Positions 7,018 to 14,958 of a stretch of 64,000 nucleotides of DNA are shown here, one piece after another. Under the pieces are notes generated by a model that ran no database searches, had not been told where the DNA came from, and worked only from the letters and a program-made list of their open reading frames with translations. The stretch's first letter is position 1. Each line of letters begins with the position of its first letter. The stretch spans positions 1 to 64,000 of the forward strand of contig JAVBXK010000046.1 in the NCBI GenBank assembly GCA_030824555.1. Reading direction: 5' to 3'. Origin of the DNA: a bacterium. Its GTDB lineage: Bacteria; Pseudomonadota; Gammaproteobacteria; Burkholderiales; Burkholderiaceae_C. The position numbers and the translations under genes were made by a program.

Positions 7018-9642
7018 ATGCAAACAGAAACAGAAGTGCTCAGTGGTCACAATGTGCAAATGACGCCGGTTCGCTCCATGGTGGAGGCGCGCTATCCGGG
7101 TGCGTTCAGAACGCTGTCGTTCACTGCCCGGGTGCTGGCGGAGAACATCGCCCGCCGTTGCGTGGGCGACACGCTGGAAGCGGCGCTGGCCCAGGTGGTG
7201 CAGGGTCGCTCGGATGCCGATTTCCCGTTCTACCCCGCGCGAGTGGTGCTGCAAGACCTGCTGGGCACACCCGCCTTGGTGGACTTGGCTGGCTTGCGCG
7301 ATGCGGTGGCCGATGCCGGTGGCAACCCCGCTTTGGTCAACCCGGTGGTGCCCACCCAGCTGGTGGTGGACCACTCGCTGAACGTGGATGTGGGTGGCAT
7401 GACAAGCGATGCCATGGTCCAGAACATGGCCATCGAGCAGCGCAAGAACGTTGAGCGTTTCGAATTTTTGGCCTGGGCCAAACAGGCGTTCAAAAACCTG
7501 GACATCGTGATGCCAGGCAACGGCATCCTTCACCAGATCAACCTGGAGCGCATGTCGCCCGTGGTGCAGGTGCAAGAGGTGGCCGGGCAGCGGCTGGCTT
7601 TCATCGACACCTTGGTGGGGACCGACAGCCACACCACCATGATCGACGCGCTGGGCGTGCTGGGCTGGGGCGTGGGCGGTATCGAGGCTGAGTCCGTCAT
7701 GCTGGGCCGCCCCATCTGGATGCGCATGCCCGACGTGGTGGCGGTGGAGCTGTCTGGCCAGCGCCAGCCAGGGGTGCAGGCCACCGACCTGGTGCTGGCC
7801 CTGACCGAGTTTTTGCGCGCGCAAAAAGTGGTGGGGGCCATCCTGGAGTTTCGTGGCGAAGGGGCAGATGGCCTGCCCCTGGCCGACCGCGCCACCATTG
7901 CCAACATGGCCCCCGAATTTGGTGCCACCGCCGCCATGTTTGCCATCGACAACCACACGCTGGACTTTCTGCGCCTGACCGGGCGTTTGCCCTCGCAGGT
8001 GGCGCTGGTCGAGGCTTACGCCAAAGCCCAGGGGCTGTGGGCCGACGATTTGCGCGAGGCCCGATACGGCCGCACGCTGCGCTTTGACCTGAGCACCGTG
8101 GGCCGTGCCATTGCCGGGCCGGCCAACCCGCATCAGCGCATCCCGCTGCACCAGTTGGTGTCCAGGGGCATTGCCCAAGCCAAGGGCCAGCGTGACGAAC
8201 CGGTGGCCAGCGGCATGCACTACCCGCAATTGCCCGAAGGGGCGGTGGTCATTGCCGCCATCACCAGTTGCACCAACACCTCCAACCCCCGCAACCTCAT
8301 TGCTGCTGGCTTGGCCGCGCGCAAGGCTGTGGCTTTGGGACTGGCCCGCAAGCCTTGGGTCAAAACCTCGTTTGCCCCCGGCTCCAAGGCTGTGGAAAGT
8401 TATTTGCAATCGGCAAACTTGCTGGCGCCCCTGAGCCAGCTGGGCTTTGGCATCGTGGGGTTTGGGTGCACGTCGTGCAACGGCATGTCGGGCCCGCTGC
8501 CCGAGGCGGTTGAGCAGGCAATTCTGGCGCGCAAGCTGCACACCACCGCCGTGCTGTCGGGCAACCGCAACTTCAACGGCCGCGTCCACCCACGCGTGAC
8601 AGAGGCCTTTTTGGCTTCGCCCGCCCTGGTGGTGGCCTATGCCATCGCGGGCAGCATCCGCATCGACATCGAGAACGAAGCACTGGCGCAAGATGCGGCA
8701 GGGCGCGACGTGTTCCTGCGCGACCTGTGGCCCAGCGACGAAGACATCGACGCCACACTGGCCGCGCACGTTCGCGGCGAACAGTTCAGCGCGGTTTACG
8801 ACACCATGTTCGGCACCGCCGCCGGGGCATCCGGCGCAGCCCCGGTGCCCGCACGCTTTGCCTGGCGCGAACACAGCACTTACATCCGCCGCCCACCGTA
8901 TTGGGATAAAAAAATGGCCTTACCGCTTATGGGTAAAGGCATGCGTGCTATCGCTGTGCTGGGCGACAACATCACCACAGACGACCTGTCGCCATCAGGT
9001 GCCATCCTGCCCGAGAGTGCCTCGGGCCAGTACCTGATGCAGCACGGCGTGCAACCGGCCGACTTCAACTCGTATGGCACCCGCCGGGGCGACCACGTGG
9101 TGGCCGTGCGCGCCACCTTTGCCAACAACCGGTTGGTCAACGAAATGGTGCCGGGTGTGGAGGGCTCTTTCACCCGACTGGAGCCAGAGGGGCAGGTCAT
9201 GCCCCTGTTCGATGCCGCTCAAACCTACCTCGCCCGCGGCCAGGAGCTGGTGGTGGTGGCAGGCAAAAACTACGGCTGCGGTTCCTCGCGCGACTGGGCT
9301 GCCAAGGGCGTGCGGCTGTTGGGTGTGCGTGCGGTCATTGCCGAAGGCTTCGAGCGCATTCACCGCACCAACCTGGTGGGCCTGGGGGTGCTGCCGCTTG
9401 AGTTTGAGGCGGGCACCACCCGCCACACCCTGGGGCTGGACGGTTCCGAAACCTACACGCTGGAAGGCGTGGCACACGCCCCCGCGCCACGCAGTACCCT
9501 GACACTGGTGGTGGCGCGCCGCGACGGCTCGCACCAGCGCGTGGCGCTGAACGTGCGCATCGATACCGACGAAGAGCGCCAGGTGTTCGAGGCTGGCGGG
9601 CTGCTTCAGCGCATCGGTGCCGAGCTGATGCAGGCCATCTGA
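7018..9642 (+). CDS. acnD: Fe/S-dependent 2-methylisocitrate dehydratase (AcnD type)
   Basis: An 874-aa aconitase-superfamily protein. In the alternative methylcitrate route AcnD dehydrates 2-methylcitrate, and PrpF then isomerises the product. The 4Fe-4S ligands are visible in SCTNTSNPR and FGCTSCNGMSGPL. The swivel domain has NYGCGSSRDWAAKG near residue 755. Length is normal for AcnD, with a slightly short N-terminus. The start is ATG 7018; the next ATGs fall inside conserved sequence. prpF follows 70 bp later. No prpB or prpC is present, so a tricarboxylate other than methylcitrate may be the substrate. Positions 8908-8954 contain an AT-rich dispersed element, read in frame as DKKMALPLMGKGMRAIAVL. 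Confidence 0.93.
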   Translation: MQTETEVLSGHNVQMTPVRSMVEARYPGAFRTLSFTARVLAENIARRCVGDTLEAALAQVVQGRSDADFPFYPARVVLQDLLGTPALVDLAGLRDAVADAGGNPALVNPVVPTQLVVDHSLNVDVGGMTSDAMVQNMAIEQRKNVERFEFLAWAKQAFKNLDIVMPGNGILHQINLERMSPVVQVQEVAGQRLAFIDTLVGTDSHTTMIDALGVLGWGVGGIEAESVMLGRPIWMRMPDVVAVELSGQRQPGVQATDLVLALTEFLRAQKVVGAILEFRGEGADGLPLADRATIANMAPEFGATAAMFAIDNHTLDFLRLTGRLPSQVALVEAYAKAQGLWADDLREARYGRTLRFDLSTVGRAIAGPANPHQRIPLHQLVSRGIAQAKGQRDEPVASGMHYPQLPEGAVVIAAITSCTNTSNPRNLIAAGLAARKAVALGLARKPWVKTSFAPGSKAVESYLQSANLLAPLSQLGFGIVGFGCTSCNGMSGPLPEAVEQAILARKLHTTAVLSGNRNFNGRVHPRVTEAFLASPALVVAYAIAGSIRIDIENEALAQDAAGRDVFLRDLWPSDEDIDATLAAHVRGEQFSAVYDTMFGTAAGASGAAPVPARFAWREHSTYIRRPPYWDKKMALPLMGKGMRAIAVLGDNITTDDLSPSGAILPESASGQYLMQHGVQPADFNSYGTRRGDHVVAVRATFANNRLVNEMVPGVEGSFTRLEPEGQVMPLFDAAQTYLARGQELVVVAGKNYGCGSSRDWAAKGVRLLGVRAVIAEGFERIHRTNLVGLGVLPLEFEAGTTRHTLGLDGSETYTLEGVAHAPAPRSTLTLVVARRDGSHQRVALNVRIDTDEERQVFEAGGLLQRIGAELMQAI
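8908..8954 (+). repeat. Dispersed AT-rich element, copy 2 (inside acnD)
   Basis: An A-run and ATGGCCTTAC are followed by CGCTT, 18 nt, then GCTAT. The segment is in frame within acnD. From memory of AcnD homologues the protein length around it is unchanged, so it appears to replace sequence rather than add to it. Confidence 0.5.
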
Positions 9643-9712
9643 CGCCCACACCGGCAGCCGGGCTTGACTGGCTGCCTGACCGTTCTTCCCAACCCAATAC
9701 ACCATCCTCCAC

Positions 9713-10888
9713 ATGAAACAAGCCAAGATTCCCGCCGTCTACATGCGCGGTGGTACCAGCAAGGGCGTGTTCTTTCTGGCCACCGATCTGCCAACCGACC
9801 CTGTGCAGCGTGACCTGGTGCTGCTTCGCGTGGTGGGCAGCCCAGACCGCTATGGCAAACACATCGATGGCATGGGCGGTGCCACCTCCAGCACCAGCAA
9901 GGTGGTGATCCTGTCCAAATCCACCCGACCCGACAGTGACGTGGACTACCTGTTTGGTGCCGTGTCGGTCGAAAAACCGGTCATCGACTGGAGCGGCAAC
10001 TGCGGCAACCTGAGCGCAGCGGTGGGCCCGTTTGCCATCCATGCGGGTTTGGTCGATGCACCGCCAAACGGCTGGGCCACGGTGCGCATCTGGCAAGCCA
10101 ACATCGCCAAACGCATCGTTGCCAAAGTGCCCATGCAAGACGGCGCGGTACAAGAGTTGGGCGACTTTGAGTTGGACGGCGTGTCCTTCCCCGCTGCCGA
10201 GGTGGCATTGGCCTTTCTGGACCCCGCTGCAGATGAAGAAGGCGGGGAGGGGGGCGCCATGTTCCCGACGGGTCACAAAATAGACACGATGGACATTCCT
10301 GGCCTGGGCCCCATAGAAGCCACGCTGATCAATGCGGGCAACCCCACCATATTTGTGGATGCCGCTGCCATGGGTCTCGTCGGCACCGAACTGCAAGGCG
10401 ACGTGAACGGCAATGAAGCCATGCTGCAACGGGCCGAAACCGTGCGTGCGCACGGCGCAGTGGCCATGGGCCTGGTGCGCACACCCGAAGAAGCCACTGC
10501 GCAACGCCCCCACACGCCCAAGTTGGCCTTTGTGGCCGCCCCAGCCCCTTACACCGCATCCGACGGCCGCCCGGTGAAAGCAGGCGACATGGATTTGCTG
10601 GCCCGCATCTTTTCCATGGGGCAGTTGCACCACGCCATGACGGGCACCGGCGCGGTGGCCATTGCTGCCGCCGCCGCCATTCCGGGCACCGTGGTCAGCC
10701 GCGTGGCGCCGGTGGGGTCCGATGGCCGGGTGCGGTTCGGCCACCCTTCGGGCACGCTGAGCGTGGGGGCAGAGGCCCAAGAGCGGGATGGTGACTGGGC
10801 CGTGACCCAGGTGCTGATGAGCCGCTCGGCCCGTCGCCTGATGGAAGGCACCGTGCTGGTACCCGAAATCCTGCTGGCGCAACCCTGA
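9713..10888 (+). CDS. prpF: 2-methylaconitate cis-trans isomerase PrpF
   Basis: A 391-aa protein of the PrpF/diaminopimelate-epimerase-like fold. The hallmark N-terminus IPAVYMRGGTSKGVFF carries the catalytic-loop region, followed by DRYGKHIDGMGGATSSTSKV and the substrate-loop motif WSGNCGNLSAAVGPFAI. PrpF isomerises the AcnD product 2-methyl-trans-aconitate to the cis form. Relatives act on aconitate or 4-oxalomesaconate, so the exact substrate is open. It is co-directional with acnD and the next two genes, which begin 19 and 784 bp after its end, so one transcript is likely. Confidence 0.93.
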   Translation: MKQAKIPAVYMRGGTSKGVFFLATDLPTDPVQRDLVLLRVVGSPDRYGKHIDGMGGATSSTSKVVILSKSTRPDSDVDYLFGAVSVEKPVIDWSGNCGNLSAAVGPFAIHAGLVDAPPNGWATVRIWQANIAKRIVAKVPMQDGAVQELGDFELDGVSFPAAEVALAFLDPAADEEGGEGGAMFPTGHKIDTMDIPGLGPIEATLINAGNPTIFVDAAAMGLVGTELQGDVNGNEAMLQRAETVRAHGAVAMGLVRTPEEATAQRPHTPKLAFVAAPAPYTASDGRPVKAGDMDLLARIFSMGQLHHAMTGTGAVAIAAAAAIPGTVVSRVAPVGSDGRVRFGHPSGTLSVGAEAQERDGDWAVTQVLMSRSARRLMEGTVLVPEILLAQP

Positions 10889-10907
10889 TTGGCTTCGCCC
10901 CATCAAC

Positions 10908-11669
10908 ATGACAACGCTCACACCTTTGCAGCGCGCCTTCGCCCCCACGGGTCGCCTGCGTGCGTCCATCAACCTGGGTAACCCCATCCTGGCCAACCGC
11001 AATACTCAAACGGGTGAGGTATTCGGCGTGTCGGTCGATCTGGCACGCGAATTGGCCCAACGCCTGGCGCTGCCGCTGGACTTGGTGGTGTTCGACGCTG
11101 CAGGCAAATCGGTAGAAGCCGTCAGCGCGGGGCAGGCCGATGTCGGCTTCTTTGCCATCGACCCGCTGCGCGGCCAAGGCATTCATTTCACTGAGCCCTA
11201 TGTGCTGATTGAGGGCAGCTACCTGGTGCGTCACCACTCGCCGCTGCAAAACAGTGAAGAGGTGGACCGGCCCGGCACCCGCGTGACTGTGGGCAAGGGC
11301 AGCGCCTACGACCTGTTCCTGACGCGCGAAATGAAGCAGGCCACCCTCGTCCGCGCTCCCACGTCACCCACGGTGGTGGATGTGTTCATCGAACAAGGGC
11401 TGGATGTGGCCGCAGGCGTGAAACAACAGCTTGAGGCCGACCGGCAACGCCTGGCAGTCCAGTGCCCCGGCTTGCGCCTGTTGCCGGGGCGCTTCATGCT
11501 GATTCAGCAGGCCATGGGCCTGCCCAAAAGCCGGGGCGATGCGGCTTTGGCCTGTTTGCGGGCGTTTGTCGAAGACATGAAAGCCACCGGTTTTGTGGCT
11601 GCAGCGCTGGCGCGTCATGGCATCCAGGGCGCGACGGCGGCACCGGCTGCGGGCACGGAGGGGGGCTGA
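10908..11669 (+). CDS. Solute-binding domain protein (SBP_bac_3), apparently without signal peptide
   Basis: This 253-residue protein has the family-3 (amino-acid type) binding-protein fold. RLRASINLGNPILANRN opens lobe 1, FGVSVDLARELAQRL follows, and GQADVGFFAIDPLR and GIHFTEPYVLIEGSYLV match the conserved core. The mature domain starts almost at the initiator Met, and no hydrophobic signal or lipobox is present, so it may be cytoplasmic; family-3 proteins normally are periplasmic. It lies between prpF and the lactonase gene with gaps of 19 and 3 bp. Possible roles are an intracellular sensor or carrier, or an enzyme such as a dehydratase on the same fold. Confidence 0.8.
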   Translation: MTTLTPLQRAFAPTGRLRASINLGNPILANRNTQTGEVFGVSVDLARELAQRLALPLDLVVFDAAGKSVEAVSAGQADVGFFAIDPLRGQGIHFTEPYVLIEGSYLVRHHSPLQNSEEVDRPGTRVTVGKGSAYDLFLTREMKQATLVRAPTSPTVVDVFIEQGLDVAAGVKQQLEADRQRLAVQCPGLRLLPGRFMLIQQAMGLPKSRGDAALACLRAFVEDMKATGFVAAALARHGIQGATAAPAAGTEGG

Positions 11670-11672
11670 GCC

Positions 11673-12734
11673 ATGTTTGCACCTGTGTTTGCCTATGTGG
11701 GCTCACGCACCACCCGCGAGCGCCACGCGCGGGGCGACGGCATCACCGTGTTCCGTTTCGACCCTGGCAGCGGGCAACTGACACACGTGCAAACCGTGGG
11801 CGATTTGGTCAACCCCTCATTTTTGCTGCTCAACCGCACGGGCGACGTGCTTTACACCGTGCATGGCGACCAGGACGGCGTGAGTGCCTTCCGGGTGGAC
11901 AAAGCCACCGGGCAATTGGCGTTTCTGAACCGCCAGGGCTGCGAAGGCAAAAACCCGGTCCACCTGGCGTTGGACCCTGCCGGGCGACACCTGGTGGTGT
12001 CCAACCACCTCACGGGCACGCTGGCGGTGCTGCCGGTGGCGGCAGACGGTGCGCTGGGCCCGGTGGTGCAACGGGTGGCGCTGGCAGGCAAGCCCGGCCC
12101 GCACCGGGTGGAGCAGCCCTTTGCCAAACCGCACTTCAACCCCTTCGATCCCACCGGCCGCTGGGTGCTGGTGCCTGACAAGGGGCTGGACAAGGTGTTT
12201 GTGTTCCGCTTCGGGCAGGGCCAACTGACCCCCGCCCCGGTGCCGCATGTGGACAGCCGCGAGGGCGCAGGCCCGCGCCACCTGGCGTTTCACCCGCAGC
12301 AACCCTGGGTGTACGTGGTGAACGAACTGGACTCCACCGTCACGGCCTACCACTTCGATGGCAACACGGGGCGGCTGACCCCTTTCCAGGTGGTGTCGAC
12401 CCTGGCCGACAGCTACACCGGCAACAGCCGCGCGTCTGAAATCGAGGTGGACGCGGCAGGCCGTGCGCTGTATGCCTCCAACCGGGGAGCCAACAGCATT
12501 GCGGTGTTCGGGATTGACCCCATCAGCGGTCGGCTGACCCTGCGGCAGACGGTCCCCACTGGGGGCAAGACCCCTCGTTTTTTTGCCACCGACCCCACTC
12601 AGCGTTGGCTATGGGTGCTGAATGAAGACAGCGACCAGATTCGCGTGTGCCCTCGCGATGCGGATGCGGGTACGGTGGGCGATGCGGTGCATACCCAGGC
12701 ATGCGGCAGCCCGGTGTGCGTGGTGTTTGGATAA
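11673..12734 (+). CDS. Lactonase-family seven-bladed beta-propeller protein
   Basis: A 353-aa member of the YbhE/Pgl-type lactonase family. Repeating propeller blades read ITVFRFDPGSGQLTHVQTV, VSAFRVDKATGQLAFL and IAVFGIDPISGRLTLRQTV, and GPRHLAFHPQQPWVYVVNEL is a family signature. Members hydrolyse sugar or acid lactones, and related enzymes work in aromatic and tricarboxylate pathways. No signal peptide is seen. It starts 3 bp after the previous gene and is the last gene of the acnD transcript, converging on the GntR gene 11 bp away. A lactone intermediate derived from an aconitate-like acid is a reasonable guess. Confidence 0.88.
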   Translation: MFAPVFAYVGSRTTRERHARGDGITVFRFDPGSGQLTHVQTVGDLVNPSFLLLNRTGDVLYTVHGDQDGVSAFRVDKATGQLAFLNRQGCEGKNPVHLALDPAGRHLVVSNHLTGTLAVLPVAADGALGPVVQRVALAGKPGPHRVEQPFAKPHFNPFDPTGRWVLVPDKGLDKVFVFRFGQGQLTPAPVPHVDSREGAGPRHLAFHPQQPWVYVVNELDSTVTAYHFDGNTGRLTPFQVVSTLADSYTGNSRASEIEVDAAGRALYASNRGANSIAVFGIDPISGRLTLRQTVPTGGKTPRFFATDPTQRWLWVLNEDSDQIRVCPRDADAGTVGDAVHTQACGSPVCVVFG

Positions 12735-12745
12735 CCTGCGGACGG

Positions 12746-13663
12746 TCAGTCGAACACGTTTTTGCCATGCACCTTGGCGCGTCGCGCGCCGTCCAGGTGG
12801 CTGCGCATCAACGCGGCTGCCGTCATGAAGTCTTGCCGGGCAATGGCTTCGAGAATGTGCAAGTGCTCTTGCGCTTGCGATTGGCGCGCCGCGCGGCGGG
12901 CGGCCTGTTTGTACTCCACCAGGCGGCGCAACTGGTTGACCCGTTTGACCGATTGAACAATGAACCGGTTGTTGGACCACCCGGCCACCTTCTCGTGGAA
13001 CCGGGTGTTGGCTTCAAACAGTTCGATGGGCGTCATGTGTGCGAACCCGCCATCCACGATCAGTTTTTGCTCGTGCTGCAGCTGTCGCAACTCGTCAGCT
13101 TGCACATGGAATGAAGGACTGAGGATGCCGGTGGGTTCGATCGCCTGCCGAAACAGGTAGCTTTCTTCATAGGCCTCGGGCGACTCGATCATGGTCTGGA
13201 AGCACCAACCATGGCCCACCCGGGGCTCTGCCCAGCCCTCTTCGCTGATGCGGGCCAACACCTTGCGCAGGGTGCTGCGGGCCACGTCAAAGCGGCGCAT
13301 CAGCTCCGCCTCGTTCACCTCGTCGGGCAATTGCCCGGTTTGGCGCGCCTCGGCAATGGCCAGGTACAACGGGTCATCGGGCTGGGTCGAAAACTGCTCG
13401 GCCACAGGCCCCCAGTCTTTCGCGTCCTGCGACAGAAAGTAACCCCGGTTCGGGTCTTGCTGCAGCACGCCCTGCGCCACCAGGTAACGCAAAGCCACCT
13501 GAACCGGCGAACGGGAGGTGCCAACTTGCTCGGCCAGCAGGCTTTCGGCCAAATGGTCGCCTGCTTTTTTGTCTTCTCTGCGGACAATGGCAACGATCTC
13601 CCGTGCGATGCGGGATTGCAGTGGGCTCAGGTGCTGGGTGGCGTGCAATGTCATGGCTCGCAT
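12746..13663 (-). CDS. GntR-family regulator with two winged-helix domains and FCD-like domain
   Basis: A 305-residue regulator from ATG 13663; the ATG at 13654 and an upstream extension to 13741 are alternatives, and none has a strong ribosome site. Residues about 12-80 form a first winged helix (ESLLAEQVGTSRSPVQVAL). Residues about 98-160 form a second one (NEAELMRRFDVARSTLRKVL). Residues about 165-295 look like an alpha-helical FCD/VanR-type effector domain. Normal FCD regulators have a single winged helix and about 230 residues. It converges on the acnD-prpF-lactonase genes and probably regulates them in response to an organic acid. Confidence 0.85.
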   Translation of the reverse strand: MRAMTLHATQHLSPLQSRIAREIVAIVRREDKKAGDHLAESLLAEQVGTSRSPVQVALRYLVAQGVLQQDPNRGYFLSQDAKDWGPVAEQFSTQPDDPLYLAIAEARQTGQLPDEVNEAELMRRFDVARSTLRKVLARISEEGWAEPRVGHGWCFQTMIESPEAYEESYLFRQAIEPTGILSPSFHVQADELRQLQHEQKLIVDGGFAHMTPIELFEANTRFHEKVAGWSNNRFIVQSVKRVNQLRRLVEYKQAARRAARQSQAQEHLHILEAIARQDFMTAAALMRSHLDGARRAKVHGKNVFD

Positions 13664-13847
13664 TGTGGCGTCGTGCGGCCCCGTGCTCAGCGCAATGGGG
13701 TCACTATTCCTGTGCAACGTTTTCAACTGCGATTGGCCCAACTGGCGCGGCCAAGCATTCGAACCCGGGAAGGGGGCAGGTCGGGCGCTTGATGCCGGTC
13801 AATGGTCAGAGGATGTCGATCCCATAAAATCCATACGATTTTCAAGC

Positions 13848-13899
13848 AAATAATGGTATGTGGCGCTTTATTTGTATCAAAGTTTGCTATTGAAATAAT
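13848..13899 (+). repeat. Dispersed AT-rich element, copy 4 (upstream of LuxR gene)
   Basis: TAATGGTATGTGG is followed by CGCTT, 17 nt (one fewer than the other copies), then GCTAT and an AT tail. It occupies the region 40-90 bp before the second LuxR gene and may supply its AT-rich promoter. Confidence 0.45.
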
Positions 13900-13936
13900 A
13901 CTTTATGGTTGTCGATGTTTTTGTTTCGAGCGTTTG

Positions 13937-14641
13937 ATGAACATCGCAGGGCATTACGAATTGATTCACGAACGGTTTTCTGCCGCGCTGACGCGGGAGG
14001 ACGCGTTCACTGCCGCCAATGTCTGCGCCGGGCAGCTGGGCTTTCCGTATTTGATTTACGCGCCTGTGCGCAATCACCCTGACGCCAGCAGAAACTGGAG
14101 TGCCACCACTTACCCTGAGAGCTGGCAGCAGATTTACATCCAGAAGAACTACCTGGCGCGCAACCCGACGCGTCACAAGGCACTTGTGGCGCAAAACCCG
14201 TTCACATGGTCTGAGCTGGAACATTCGTTGCCACGCCTCGACACGGCGGTTTTTCACGATTGCAGGGCTGCAGGCATGCGAGATGGTTTGGTGGTGCCTG
14301 TTCACGGGCCGTTGGGGCTGACGGTGGCCATTGGGTTTGCGTGTGAGCAGGCAGATGCCATCAACCCGAATACCACGCCCATGCTCCAACTCATTGCCTG
14401 GCGGTTGCACCATGCGTTTGATGAGCCCGCGTCAGCGGGTTGCGTTCGGTTGACCCCGCGCGAAATTGAATTGCTGCTGCTGATGGCCGATGGGCTGGGC
14501 AATGACCAAATTGCCACAAAGCTCACCATCTCTGACAACTCGGTCGAGTGGCACCTGAAAAACATATTCCGGAAGCTGGAAGTGAGCAACCGCACCGGTG
14601 CTGTGGTGAAGGCACTTAAGCAGGGTTTGCTCCCTTTCTGA
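13937..14641 (+). CDS. LuxR-family regulator with autoinducer-binding-like domain (second solo)
   Basis: This 234-aa protein starts at ATG 13937 with GAG about 8 nt upstream. Residues 15-160 form the autoinducer-binding-type domain, with WQQIYIQKNYLARNPTRHKA matching the W/Y...D pocket region of LuxR sensors. Residues about 168-232 form the GerE HTH (RLTPREIELLLLMADGLGND, then NSVEWHLKNIFRKLEVSNRT). No synthase gene is present. It differs clearly from the other LuxR at 5011-5739. The small monooxygenase-domain gene follows after 9 bp, so that gene is probably a partner or target. Confidence 0.87.
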   Translation: MNIAGHYELIHERFSAALTREDAFTAANVCAGQLGFPYLIYAPVRNHPDASRNWSATTYPESWQQIYIQKNYLARNPTRHKALVAQNPFTWSELEHSLPRLDTAVFHDCRAAGMRDGLVVPVHGPLGLTVAIGFACEQADAINPNTTPMLQLIAWRLHHAFDEPASAGCVRLTPREIELLLLMADGLGNDQIATKLTISDNSVEWHLKNIFRKLEVSNRTGAVVKALKQGLLPF

Positions 14642-14650
14642 GAGTCAACC

Positions 14651-14944
14651 ATGCACATTCAAAAAATCGCTTGCCTGACCGCGAAATCAGGTCAGGCACA
14701 ACAACTTCGCGATGCCCTGCTGGCATTGGAGGCACTGACCCGGGATGAGCCCGGGTGCAAGGCGTTCACTTTCTACCAGGCGATCAGCAACCCTGCCGCG
14801 TTCACGCTGCTGGAGTGGTTTGTTGACCAGGCCGCATTCGACTTGCACTTGGCTCAGCCCTACACGCAAGCGTTTTTCGCCCGGCAACTGGTGGCAGGGG
14901 TGCAGGCGTTTGATGCCAGCCCGGGTTTGTTTGCCTCGACCTGA
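14651..14944 (+). CDS. Antibiotic biosynthesis monooxygenase (ABM) domain protein
   Basis: A 97-residue ferredoxin-like ABM fold protein. It begins HIQKIACLTAKSGQAQQL, has the typical DEPGCKAFTFYQAISNP central strand, and then FTLLEWFVDQAAFDLHL with the conserved hydrophobic and His positions. Family members are small dimers that oxidise quinones or act as accessory proteins without cofactors (YgiN-like). It starts 9 bp after the LuxR gene, so it is co-transcribed with it. It may handle a signal or a quinone; the substrate is unknown. Confidence 0.85.
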   Translation: MHIQKIACLTAKSGQAQQLRDALLALEALTRDEPGCKAFTFYQAISNPAAFTLLEWFVDQAAFDLHLAQPYTQAFFARQLVAGVQAFDASPGLFAST

Positions 14945-14958
14945 ACAAGACGGCCCTT

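Noticed and set aside
6910-8874. 654-codon open frame on the minus strand across acnD
   Set aside because: It is antisense to a gene with clear aconitase motifs; the translation is rich in His, Gly and Gln with no domain, a common shadow in GC-rich DNA.
7018-10888. Complete methylcitrate (propionate) operon
   Set aside because: Only acnD and prpF are present; prpB, prpC and prpR are absent from the window.
9335-11002. 555-codon minus-strand frame across prpF
   Set aside because: Shadow of prpF and its neighbours; no recognisable domain and low-complexity translation.
5011-14641. Complete quorum-sensing pair
   Set aside because: Two LuxR-type regulators are present but no LuxI-type synthase was found on either strand.
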